Shown piece by piece: positions 31,918 through 39,965 of a stretch of 64,000 nucleotides of DNA (within the stretch, counting starts at the first letter, position 1; each line of letters begins with the position of its first letter). This DNA comes from Kribbella sp. NBC_00382 (GTDB lineage: Bacteria; Actinomycetota; Actinomycetes; Propionibacteriales; Kribbellaceae): assembly GCF_036067295.1 (NCBI RefSeq), contig NZ_CP107954.1, forward strand, positions 7,936,001 through 8,000,000. Reading direction: 5' to 3'. Position numbers and translations under genes: made by a program. Under the pieces are notes generated by a model, which did not search any database, had not been told where the DNA came from, and saw nothing but the letters and a program-made list of their open reading frames with translations.

Positions 31918-34326
31918 GTGGGGAAAATGCCAAAATCCATGGTCGAACTTGCTCGATGGGCCGAGCCAACATCGACGGTATTGCTTTTAGGCGCAGGAGT
32001 ATCTGTGCCTTCAGGCGCGCCGAGTTGGACACAGCTCCGCGATAAACTGGTTGCCCGGCTTCGACCTAACCTCTCTGTGCCTGGAGATTTGCCTCTCATA
32101 GCTGAGATATTGGAGCGCGAAGTAGGGCGCCGAGCGCTAGTCGAGCAAACAATCCGTCTAGTTGACGTCGACCCTGTCGGCGGTATCCGAACATTACCTA
32201 AATTTCCCTGGCGATCAATCTACACGACCAATTATGATCGACTGATAGAGAAATCGGCTGAAGACGCAGGTGTTCAGCACGCTTCAATCCGGTCGCGCTT
32301 CGACTTGCCGGAATTGGAGCATCGCGCAAGTCTGCCGATATTCAAGATTCACGGATGCATCAGTCAGGATCGAGTATTCGGGAATCCATCATCAATGATC
32401 ATAACAAGGGGCGACTACCGCAAGGTGCGTTCCTGGAAGAGTGACCTACTGCGGCGCATGCAGACCGACATGGAGTCTGGTCGCGTCCTGATAATGGGTC
32501 AGAGTCTCACAGATCCACACCTTGACGAACTCATCGAAGACGTTCTCGCCCTGCAAGAAGAGATAGGACGGAGAGACAGGGCCGCCGTATTGTTACACAA
32601 TGCACCCAAAGAAGTCGTCGACATGTTCGAGTCGCGCGGGCTTTCAGTAACTGAAGGCGACATCGACTGGTTCATCTCAGAATTAACAAAGGTTGACAGA
32701 TCGCCCGGCGGCAAACCCGCCGCACTCATCGAGATCGACGAACCGTTACTTACCGATACATTATCGGCGATTACAATTGATATATCCCACGCAGTCCGCA
32801 TTGAGACCCCCGCTAGAAAGATGTTTAGCGGAGCACCTGCTTCTTACTACGACATTACCCATGAGCGAACTTTTTTGCGCGATGCTGTATCAGAAATATC
32901 CTCACGCCTAGATAGAAATAGTGTTGCAGTGGTTGTTGGTCCAGCCGGGTTTGGCAAGACGACCCTTGCACGACAGGTCGGTCTGAACTGTCGCGACCAA
33001 GGCCTTCACGTCTGGGAACACAGGACAGACTTACCACTCGACATCAATGAATGGAGGATCGTAAATCGACGGATGGAAGAGACGAACCAGGATGGCCTTC
33101 TAATCCTCGATAATGTGACGACCTATCAACGATCGGTCAATGAACTGCTTCGCATGCTGGCACGTTCGGCCGAATGGCGCCTTAAAGTACTCGTCACCGC
33201 TGAACAGCATCGATGGGGCCGTCTTATCAAGCATCAAAAACTACTTGACCCACAGCCGCTCCAGGCACAGCGGCTGTCGAAGGCAGAGATTAACGGCTTG
33301 GTCGATCTTGCAAGACGAAGCGAAGAAATCCGCCAGGTCATTCCGGATGAATATTTCTCACTATCCCCCAAGCAGCAGACAACATTCCTTCAACGCCAGT
33401 GCGCATCGGATGTATTCATCTGTCTCCGTAACATCTTCTTTAGTACAGGCTTCGACACCATCGTGTTGGAGGAATTCGCCACGCTGGAAGGCGACCTACA
33501 AGAAGTTTATAAACTTGTAGCTGCCTTAGAAGCCATTTCCGGCGGAAGCCATCGGCAGCTCATTCTGAGGATGCTCGATCTCGACTATCGTCAGATTTCC
33601 GAGGTCTTAGAGGACCTCAGTGGCCTGATGGGTGAGACCTACAGCAATCTAGCTGACGGAATTTTCATCTGGCGCACCAGGCACCCGGAGATCGCCGACA
33701 TAATCACTCGCTACAAGTACGCCGACCCCGACGATCACCTCGCATTGATCAAGGATCTAATCGCCAACCTACGTCCAACAATTGATATTGAGAAGAATGC
33801 TATCCGCGGGCTGTGTAACAGCCCACTCGGGCTAGATTTTATTCGCGACGATGCCGCAAGGCTAGAAATCATCGAACAGTTGGTTGGCATGCTCCCGCAA
33901 GACCATGTTCTACGTCACAGGCTCGTTCGCGAGTTCGTACGATCAAACGCGTTCGCTGAGGCTGAGCAGGTACTCGAAAAGGCGATTAAAGACGTCGGAA
34001 TGGATCCACCGCTGCTGCGATATCGAATCGATTTGCATCGATTGCGAGCCACGGAGTCCTCAAACCTCTTGCCAGAAGACAGAGAGGCACTCTTGCGATG
34101 GGCTTGGTCGGAATGCAAAACCGCCTTAGATTACTACTCCGACAATTGGTACACTTATAGGAGTTTGACGGAAGTCGCCACCGACTGGTACTACATGACC
34201 GGAGACTACACGTGGCTCGACACTGCACACGTAGAGATCATTGCGGCTCAAGAGCGCCTATACGAGCCTGAGCTAAATGAATACTCGACTCGCATCGAGA
34301 GGCTGAAGCGTGACATCTCGAAGTAG
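31918..34326 (+). CDS. SIR2-STAND fusion protein, probable anti-phage NADase sensor
   Basis: An 802-residue protein. The N-terminal SIR2 domain (about 15-270) has GAGVS (25-29), TTNYD (103-107), KIHG with His145, ITRGDY (162-167) and GQSLTD (194-199), the NAD-binding and catalytic positions of SIR2-like NADases. A STAND-type NTPase follows: Walker A GPAGFGKTT near 341-349 and Walker B LLILDNV near 394-400. From about 540 on the chain is all-helical and repeat-like, as expected of a target sensor. In known SIR2-STAND defence proteins (Avs5 type) the sensor recognises a phage protein and the SIR2 domain then depletes NAD+. No partner gene is adjacent. Codon use is far more AT-rich than in neighbours, indicating transfer. 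Starts at ATG 31927 or 31939 are possible. Confidence 0.88.
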   Translation: MGKMPKSMVELARWAEPTSTVLLLGAGVSVPSGAPSWTQLRDKLVARLRPNLSVPGDLPLIAEILEREVGRRALVEQTIRLVDVDPVGGIRTLPKFPWRSIYTTNYDRLIEKSAEDAGVQHASIRSRFDLPELEHRASLPIFKIHGCISQDRVFGNPSSMIITRGDYRKVRSWKSDLLRRMQTDMESGRVLIMGQSLTDPHLDELIEDVLALQEEIGRRDRAAVLLHNAPKEVVDMFESRGLSVTEGDIDWFISELTKVDRSPGGKPAALIEIDEPLLTDTLSAITIDISHAVRIETPARKMFSGAPASYYDITHERTFLRDAVSEISSRLDRNSVAVVVGPAGFGKTTLARQVGLNCRDQGLHVWEHRTDLPLDINEWRIVNRRMEETNQDGLLILDNVTTYQRSVNELLRMLARSAEWRLKVLVTAEQHRWGRLIKHQKLLDPQPLQAQRLSKAEINGLVDLARRSEEIRQVIPDEYFSLSPKQQTTFLQRQCASDVFICLRNIFFSTGFDTIVLEEFATLEGDLQEVYKLVAALEAISGGSHRQLILRMLDLDYRQISEVLEDLSGLMGETYSNLADGIFIWRTRHPEIADIITRYKYADPDDHLALIKDLIANLRPTIDIEKNAIRGLCNSPLGLDFIRDDAARLEIIEQLVGMLPQDHVLRHRLVREFVRSNAFAEAEQVLEKAIKDVGMDPPLLRYRIDLHRLRATESSNLLPEDREALLRWAWSECKTALDYYSDNWYTYRSLTEVATDWYYMTGDYTWLDTAHVEIIAAQERLYEPELNEYSTRIERLKRDISK

Positions 34327-34383
34327 TACATCATTACATGTCACGGCACGGTCAACGTATTGCGCGCCATATTTCAGTCTTGC

Positions 34384-34425
34384 GCCTGCTCAGTTCCTTG
34401 CAAGAGAACCGGGAACTGAGCAGGC
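34384..34425. terminator. Terminator between the SIR2-STAND gene and ggt
   Basis: A perfect 14-bp stem GCCTGCTCAGTTCC / GGAACTGAGCAGGC with a 14-nt loop, followed by ACAATTATT. It lies between convergent genes at the right edge of the AT-richer island. Confidence 0.85.
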
Positions 34426-34449
34426 ACAATTATTCCCTATGTTGGCCGA

Positions 34450-36324
34450 CTAACGTGGCCAGAGCTGGTTGACCGTGCCGGCCGCACCGCCACCGCGGCG
34501 TTTCGGCTCGGCTGCGGCGAGATAGCCGCCTTGAGGCAGTACTTCGAGCGCCGCGACCGCACCGATCTCGGCGGCCGAAGTGAGCGCGTCACCCGATGGG
34601 ACCAGCGTGTGTCCGTAGGGCTTGAGCGCAGTCCCGTAGGCGTCGATGAACGGCGGCTCGGCGCTCACGGTCACCGTGTTGCGCTGCGAGGCGCGAGGGG
34701 CGGCAATGGCGTCGGGCAGCGTCATCCCCCGGTCCAGCCGGTTGGTCAGCGTCTGCAACACGGTCGTGATGATGGTCGAGCCGCCTGGCGAGCCGAGCGC
34801 GAGGAACGGCTTGTTGTTCTTCAGCACGATCGTCGGCGACATCGAGGACCGCGGCCGCTTGTTCGGCTGGATCCGGTTCGGGTCGGCCGGGTCCGGTACC
34901 GCCGTGAAGTCGGTCAGCTCGTTGTTCAGCAGGAAGCCACGGCCCGGGACGAGGATGCCGGAGCCACCGGTCTGCTCGATCGTCAGCGTGTACGAGACGA
35001 TGTTGCCCCACTTGTCCGCGGCCACCAGGTGCGTGGTCGACAGGCCTTCGGTGTCGGCCTTGTCCTCGTGCGCGATACCGGCCGGGCAACCGGAGTACGA
35101 GCCGTCCGGCGAACCAGGCTGCAGCGGCTTGACCGATGCCTTGGCCGGGTCGATCTGGCAGGACCGCTCAGCGCCGAAGCCCTTGGAGAGCAGCTCCTTC
35201 TGCGGTACGTCGACAAACGCCGGGTCGCCGACGTACTTGCCCCGATCGGCGAATGCGAGCGCTGATGCCTCGAGGTACGAGTGCAACGCCTGCGGGGTCG
35301 ACTGCGTCGACAACTTCAACGGGGCAAGGATGTTGAGCGCCTCGCCGACCGTCGTACCGCCGGACGAGGACGGCGCCATCCCGTACACGTCAAGGCCGTC
35401 GTAGCTGACCTTTGTCGGCTCCCGCTTGATCACCTTGTACTTCGCCAGGTCGGCCGTGGTCAGGTGGCCGGGCATCACCGGCAGCGTCGCGCCCGGAGCC
35501 TTCGGCGGCGTCTGGACGACCGTCTGGATCTCCTTGGCCAGCGCGCCGCTGTAGAAGGCCGACGGGCCCTTCTTGCCCAGCAGCTCGTACGTCTTGGCCA
35601 GATCCTTGTTCTTGAACACCGACCCGACCAAGGGCGCATCCCCGTTGGGCAGGTACAGCGCGGCCGTCGGCGTGATCGCCGAGAAGCGGGCCTTGTTGTC
35701 GAGCGTCTGGTTGCGGAAGGTCTGGTCGATCACGAACCCGCGATCGGCCAGGTCCGCGGCCGGCTTCAGCGCCTTGCCCAGCGACAGCGTGCCCCACGAC
35801 TGCAGGGCGGAGTCCCAGGTCGCGAGCGTACCCGGGATGCCGACCGAGACGCCGGACGTCACCAGGTCGGGGAAGAACGTGTAGGGGTTGCCGGTCGCCG
35901 GGTTGATGAAGGCGTTGGCGGGCATCGTCGCGGGCGCGGTCTCGCGGCCGTCGATCGTGTAGACCTTGTGCTTCTTCGCGCTGTAGTACACGAAGTAGCC
36001 ACCGCCGCCGACACCGGCGGAGTAGGGCTCGGTCACACCGAGCGCGGCCGCTGTCGCGACGGCCGCATCGACGGCGTTGCCGCCGCGGCGCAGTACGGAG
36101 ACGCCGATGTTGGTCGCGTCGGCGTCCACGGAGGCGACGGCGCCACCGAAGCCGACCGCGGTGGCGTACTTCTTGGTGGGCTGCGCTGCGTGCTCATCGG
36201 TCTGGGTCGCGGCAGCGCCGCTGGAGGTGGGGCCGGTCAGGGCGGCTGCAGCACCGCTCGCTGTCAGGCCACCCAGGACGAGCGCACCCGCTGTCAGGGT
36301 GGCGGCCAGGCGTTTCGGGGTCAC
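34450..36324 (-). CDS. ggt: Secreted gamma-glutamyltransferase
   Basis: A 624-residue exported Ntn-hydrolase that cleaves gamma-glutamyl bonds such as in glutathione. A Sec signal (MTPKRLAATLTAGALVLGGL...GAAAA) precedes the large subunit: GGNAVDAAVATAAALGVTEPYSAGVGGGGYFVYY and DGRETAP. Self-processing occurs at Thr430 in LSTTHL, giving the small subunit with GRGFLLNNELTDF, RPRSSMSPTIVL and GSPGGSTIITTVLQ. Length and motifs are normal. Actinobacteria such as this usually make mycothiol, so glutathione may not be the main substrate. The anti-sigma-like gene lies about 100 bp upstream on the same strand. Confidence 0.96.
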   Translation of the reverse strand: MTPKRLAATLTAGALVLGGLTASGAAAALTGPTSSGAAATQTDEHAAQPTKKYATAVGFGGAVASVDADATNIGVSVLRRGGNAVDAAVATAAALGVTEPYSAGVGGGGYFVYYSAKKHKVYTIDGRETAPATMPANAFINPATGNPYTFFPDLVTSGVSVGIPGTLATWDSALQSWGTLSLGKALKPAADLADRGFVIDQTFRNQTLDNKARFSAITPTAALYLPNGDAPLVGSVFKNKDLAKTYELLGKKGPSAFYSGALAKEIQTVVQTPPKAPGATLPVMPGHLTTADLAKYKVIKREPTKVSYDGLDVYGMAPSSSGGTTVGEALNILAPLKLSTQSTPQALHSYLEASALAFADRGKYVGDPAFVDVPQKELLSKGFGAERSCQIDPAKASVKPLQPGSPDGSYSGCPAGIAHEDKADTEGLSTTHLVAADKWGNIVSYTLTIEQTGGSGILVPGRGFLLNNELTDFTAVPDPADPNRIQPNKRPRSSMSPTIVLKNNKPFLALGSPGGSTIITTVLQTLTNRLDRGMTLPDAIAAPRASQRNTVTVSAEPPFIDAYGTALKPYGHTLVPSGDALTSAAEIGAVAALEVLPQGGYLAAAEPKRRGGGAAGTVNQLWPR

Positions 36325-36423
36325 GGGTCCTCCGCAGGATCGGCGTACAGGGACAGGCCCTTGCCTACCCGCTCAACCGCGTGTCCGCCAGTCGTGGCGC
36401 GTCCGTCTTGTCAGTTGAACTCG

Positions 36424-37122
36424 TCAGTTGAGCGTGCAGGAGGCCATGAAGCGGCGGAGCAGGTCGTCGTTCCAGTCCTTGTTGCCGGCCGGCAGCTGGA
36501 CCAGCAGCCAGCGCTCGCCGAGCAGCACCTGGCCGGTCTCGCGGCCGTCGCTGGTTCCGAGGTGGAAGACCTTGCCGGCGGACTCGGACACCCGGATGCC
36601 GTCCAGGCTCCGGGCCGCGTCGATCGCCTGGACGTCGAGCCCACTGTTCGGTTCGAGCTCCGCGGTCCGCGTGGTCGGCGGGGCCAGCTGGACATGGTTG
36701 GCGTCGACCGGCGCCCGCAATGCCCAGCCTTCCGGCGCCAGCGAGCAACTGATGTTGTTCCAGGCTCCCTTGTTGGCGACCAGCGTGACGGCGGCGCTGA
36801 AGGTCGACATCGTGCCTTCGTCGGCTTTCGGGCTCGCGGCGGGCGTCGCCATCGAACGGCCGGCGTCGGCAGCCGCCGCCGGCTCATCGGGACCGCCTGC
36901 GACCTCCGACTGGCCTGTCCCCCACCACTTGACCTGGTTGCCCACGGCCAGCACAGCGGTCGTCGCCGCGGCGATGCACAGTACGCCGGTGACGCGACGG
37001 CGCGCCCTGATCCGGCGCAGCGCCCGGCGGCCACGCGCCACGTCCGCGTCCACATCAGCTGCCGGCAGCCCGTCGACCGCATGGTCGGCGAACTCCGCCA
37101 GCAGCTTCTTCACGTCGTCCAC
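36424..37122 (-). CDS. Probable membrane-anchored anti-sigma-like protein
   Basis: A 232-residue protein from a GTG that overlaps the end of the sigma-factor gene by 13 bp. Residues 1-45 are a small helical cytoplasmic part (VKKLLAEFADHAVDGLPAADVDADVARGRRALRR). One transmembrane helix follows (VTGVLCIAAATTAVLAVGN), then an extracytoplasmic domain of about 160 residues with two Cys and WLLVQLPAGNKDWNDDLLRRF. Coupled synthesis with a SigE-family sigma factor suggests it holds that factor, or at least belongs to its regulon. There is no zinc-binding HxxxCxxC motif, so it is not a ZAS-type anti-sigma. Confidence 0.8.
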   Translation of the reverse strand: MDDVKKLLAEFADHAVDGLPAADVDADVARGRRALRRIRARRRVTGVLCIAAATTAVLAVGNQVKWWGTGQSEVAGGPDEPAAAADAGRSMATPAASPKADEGTMSTFSAAVTLVANKGAWNNISCSLAPEGWALRAPVDANHVQLAPPTTRTAELEPNSGLDVQAIDAARSLDGIRVSESAGKVFHLGTSDGRETGQVLLGERWLLVQLPAGNKDWNDDLLRRFMASCTLN

Positions 37123-37646
37123 TTGTCCGTACTCCCCGTCGCGGGATCCGTGGCCGGGTCGTCGGCCATCAGATCCTTCAGTCGTTTCAAAGCTTTCGCG
37201 GTCTGACTCTTCACGGTGCCCTCGGTGCACTCCAGGATCCGGGCGCAGGTGGAGACGTCGAGATCCTCGAAGTACCGCAGCACCAGTACCGCCCGTTGCC
37301 TCGGCGCCAGGTCCAGCAGCGCCTTGCGCACGGCCAGTGTGTCCACCGGATCCGTCTGCTCGGACAGCCGCGGCTCGAACGTCTCGGCGGTCACCACCTC
37401 GGGGTGGCGGCCGGCCCGGCGACGCTCGTCCAGGAAGGCGTTGACCAGGATGCGGTGTGCATACGGCCCGGCGCCTTCGTGCCGGATCCGGTGCCAGTGC
37501 ACATACACCCGCGTGCAGGCGGTCTGGACCAGATCCTCGGCGGTGTGCACATCCCCCGCAGTGAGCAACATCGCCGTTCTCATCAGTCTGCTGCGGTCCG
37601 CGATCACGTACTCGCGGAACTCGGCCTCACGGTCACCCCCTCGCAT
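37110..37646 (-). CDS. SigE-family ECF RNA polymerase sigma factor
   Basis: A 178-residue ECF sigma factor. Region 2 is FREYVIADRSRLMRTAMLLTAGDVHTAEDLVQTACTRVYVHWHRI. Region 4 is DLAPRQRAVLVLRYFEDLDVSTCARILECTEGTVKSQTAKALKRLK, with the helix-turn-helix near the end. ATG at 37646 gives the family start; an in-frame GTG 10 codons upstream is less likely. Its start overlaps the miaA stop by 14 bp and its stop overlaps the anti-sigma-like start by 13 bp, so the three genes look translationally coupled. Promoter targets are unknown. Confidence 0.93.
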   Translation of the reverse strand: MRGGDREAEFREYVIADRSRLMRTAMLLTAGDVHTAEDLVQTACTRVYVHWHRIRHEGAGPYAHRILVNAFLDERRRAGRHPEVVTAETFEPRLSEQTDPVDTLAVRKALLDLAPRQRAVLVLRYFEDLDVSTCARILECTEGTVKSQTAKALKRLKDLMADDPATDPATGSTDKWTT

Positions 37647-38607
37647 CGACAGCCCCCAGGCCCTCTTCCACCTCAACTACGCCGGCGGGGGTCGGATGGT
37701 TGCCTCTGATCGCCTGAATTGCCTGGTCTACAAGGTCGGGCGCATCCCAAGGCAGCCAGGTGATCCGGGGATCCTTGCGGAACCAGGAGTCCTGTCGGCG
37801 GGCGAACCTGCGGGTGGCCTGGGCGGTCCGCTCCCGCGCCTCGGTCTCGGAGAGTTCGCCCCGCAGCAATGCGATCACCTGCGAGTAGCCGAGCGCGCGA
37901 TTCGCCGTACGTCCGTCCAGCAAGCCCTTGCCCAGCAGGTCTTTCACCTCGTCGACGAAGCCGTTGTCGAACATCCGGTCCACCCGGCGGTCGATCCGCT
38001 CGTCGAGGACCGGCCGCGGGACGTCGAGCCCGAGCTGGACGGCGCCCGGGTAGACATAGGTGTGCTCGGGCAGCGTTGCGACGTACGGGCCGCCGGTGAT
38101 CTCGATGACCTCGAGGGCGCGGACGATGCGACGGCCGTTGCTCGGCAGGATTTGCCCGGCCGCTGCCGGGTCGACCTCGGCCAGCTTCTGGTGCAACGCG
38201 CCGGAGCCGTGTTCCTCGAGCTCGGCCTCCAGCCGCTCCCGTACTACGGGGTCGGTGCCGGGAAACTCGAAGTCGTCGAGGATCGCCCTGACGTAAAGCG
38301 CCGACCCACCGGCCAGTACCGGAACCACCTGACGCCGCAGACAGTCGTCGATCGCCGTCCGGGCCAACTGCTGGAACTCGGCCACCGTCGCGGTCTGCGT
38401 CACGTCGAGGATGTCGAGCAGATGATGCGGTACGCCGGACCGCTCCGCCGGTGTGATCTTCGCCGTACCGACGTCCATTCCGCGGTAGACCTGCATCGCG
38501 TCGGCGTTCACCACTTCCCCCGGCAACTGCTTGCACAGGGCAACCGAAAGGTCGGATTTTCCGGCCGCCGTGGGACCGACGACGGCGACGACGAGTGACT
38601 CGACCAT
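37633..38607 (-). CDS. miaA: tRNA dimethylallyltransferase
   Basis: A 324-residue enzyme that adds the dimethylallyl group to A37 of tRNAs reading codons with U at the first position. The P-loop is GPTAAGKS (residues 11-18), followed by NADAMQVYRGMDVGTAK, the HHLLDI segment, AGGSALYVRAI, and RRFARRQDSWFRKDPRI near the C-terminus. The substrate is later methylthiolated by MiaB, encoded at 42.7 kb. The AAGGAG sequence abuts the ATG with no spacer, which is unusual, but no better in-frame start exists. The sigma-factor gene overlaps its 3' end. Confidence 0.97.
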   Translation of the reverse strand: MVESLVVAVVGPTAAGKSDLSVALCKQLPGEVVNADAMQVYRGMDVGTAKITPAERSGVPHHLLDILDVTQTATVAEFQQLARTAIDDCLRRQVVPVLAGGSALYVRAILDDFEFPGTDPVVRERLEAELEEHGSGALHQKLAEVDPAAAGQILPSNGRRIVRALEVIEITGGPYVATLPEHTYVYPGAVQLGLDVPRPVLDERIDRRVDRMFDNGFVDEVKDLLGKGLLDGRTANRALGYSQVIALLRGELSETEARERTAQATRRFARRQDSWFRKDPRITWLPWDAPDLVDQAIQAIRGNHPTPAGVVEVEEGLGAVDARG

Positions 38608-38796
38608 CTCCTTAGTGTGACAGTGCGGGCCCCCGGGCCTGGCGACCGGCGTGAACTCTGGGCCAAGGAACGGGCACCGGGCTTGTGGGTGACCCCCTGT
38701 GTTCGGTAGGAACGGGGGCAAGAGTTACGGTCCGGACCGCATCGGCGATTCGGGGGGCCGAAACACATCGCAGCACCTGACTCGGGAGGAACAAAC

Positions 38797-39006
38797 GTGT
38801 CGAATCCGTTCGAAGAAGAGACCGAAGCAGCCAAGGACGCGGTCGAGGAGAACGTCGACCAGGTCGACGCCCTCAAGCGCAGCGGCGGCGACGTCGAGGT
38901 CGGACCGAACAAGAGCGGCGGTGACGTCGAGTTCAGCGGCGACGGCGGCGAAGAGGGCACGGACTCCGGCGGCGACGTCGAGACCGAGCCCCGCGATCTC
39001 GCCTGA
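38797..39006 (+). CDS. Small acidic protein, unknown function
   Basis: A 69-residue very acidic protein from GTG at 38797 with GGGAGGA at good spacing. It has a short helix (NPFEEETEAAKDAVEENVDQVDALKR) and then three copies of a SGGDVE motif (KRSGGDVEVG, NKSGGDVEFS, DSGGDVETE), so it looks like a soluble, largely disordered protein. I do not recognise the family. The next gene starts about 90 bp on and encodes another small charged protein, so the two may form a unit ending at the strong terminator at 39.35 kb. Confidence 0.7.
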   Translation: MSNPFEEETEAAKDAVEENVDQVDALKRSGGDVEVGPNKSGGDVEFSGDGGEEGTDSGGDVETEPRDLA

Positions 39007-39097
39007 CCCGCCTCCCACACCTGGGGCCCTGTTGGTGGGAAGATCACCGCTAGCTGTCTGTTAGTAGTTCACTACGCTAGGAATGGGAGCCCCCGAG

Positions 39098-39334
39098 ATG
39101 GGCATCTTCGACAAGTTCAAGGGCAAGGCCGAGGACCTCAAGGAAAAGGCCGGCGACCTGGTCGACCAGCACGGCGACAAGGTCGGCGAGGGTCTCGACA
39201 AGGCCGGCGACTTCGTTGACGAGAAGACCGGTGGCAAGTACGGCGACAAGATCGACCAGGGCGTCGACAAGGCCAAGGACGGCCTCGACGGGCTGGACGG
39301 CCAGGACGACGACATCGCCAACAAGCCTGCCTGA
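39098..39334 (+). CDS. MT0933/Rv0909-type antitoxin-like protein
   Basis: A 78-residue hydrophilic protein (MGIFDKFKGKAEDLKEKAGD...) made of Lys/Asp/Gly-rich amphipathic repeats with GDKVGEGLDKAGDFVDEK and GDKIDQGVDKAKDGLD. This matches the MT0933-like antitoxin family as I know it; in mycobacteria Rv0909 pairs with toxin Rv0910. No toxin ORF of the Rv0910 type is next to it. Many actinobacteria carry such solitary copies, and a general stress role is equally possible. ATG at 39098 is preferred over one five codons earlier because family members begin MGxFDK. Confidence 0.75.
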   Translation: MGIFDKFKGKAEDLKEKAGDLVDQHGDKVGEGLDKAGDFVDEKTGGKYGDKIDQGVDKAKDGLDGLDGQDDDIANKPA

Positions 39335-39343
39335 GCTTTTCAC

Positions 39344-39386
39344 CCGAGGGCCGCAAGGGGATCCCCCTTGCGGCCCTCGGTCTTTT
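39344..39386 (+). terminator. Strong intrinsic terminator
   Basis: A perfect 17-bp stem (CCGAGGGCCGCAAGGGG paired with 39364-39380) with a 3-nt loop, followed by TCTTTTCT. It ends the unit of the two small acidic proteins. Confidence 0.95.
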
Positions 39387-39417
39387 CTGTCCTGGCGGGC
39401 GCCTAGGGTTGGCCGGT

Positions 39418-39870
39418 ATGGATCGGTTTCAGGTGATTCCCGCGGCCTATGTGGTGTTGCGGCGTGGCGACGAGGTGCTGTTGTTGCTCAGGGCCAACAC
39501 CGGCTACATGGACGGCTTCTGGGCGACGCCGGCCGGGCACGTCGAGCAGGGCGAGTCCGTACTGGCGGCAGCGATCCGCGAAGTGCGGGAAGAGGTCGGG
39601 GTGGAGATCGCCCCGGCCGACCTGGTGCCCGTCACCGCGATGCACCGGACCGGTGGCAACGGGTTGCCGATCGACGAGCGGGTCGACTTCTTCTTCACCA
39701 CCACCCGCTGGACCGGCGAGCCGCGGCTGATGGAGCCGGGCAAGGCGGCCGGGCTGGACTGGTTCTCACTCGACGAGCTGCCCGATCCGGTCGTACCGCA
39801 TGAGGCCCGGGTGCTCGCAGGTCTACGCGGCGGCGCTCTGCCTGCGGTCATCGCGCAGGGTTTCGAGTAG
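39418..39870 (+). CDS. NUDIX hydrolase
   Basis: A 150-residue pyrophosphohydrolase. The NUDIX box is intact: GHVEQGESVLAAAIREVREEVG (G-x5-E-x7-R-E-U-x-E-E-x-G), with the catalytic and metal-binding Glu residues. Following strands (VDFFFTTTRWTGEPRLMEPGKAAGLDWFSLDELP) are typical of MutT/ADP-ribose-like members. ATG at 39418 is used; a TTG three codons earlier is less likely. The substrate, a nucleoside diphosphate linked to X, cannot be specified. It is a single gene after a terminator. Confidence 0.94.
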   Translation: MDRFQVIPAAYVVLRRGDEVLLLLRANTGYMDGFWATPAGHVEQGESVLAAAIREVREEVGVEIAPADLVPVTAMHRTGGNGLPIDERVDFFFTTTRWTGEPRLMEPGKAAGLDWFSLDELPDPVVPHEARVLAGLRGGALPAVIAQGFE

Positions 39871-39965
39871 TTCGTCTGGCGTTCACGTTGGTTAGGACAA
39901 AGGCGTTCTAGAGTGCCAGACGATGCGCCGGGCGTGAGGCACCGGCATCTAGGCCGGAGGCACGG

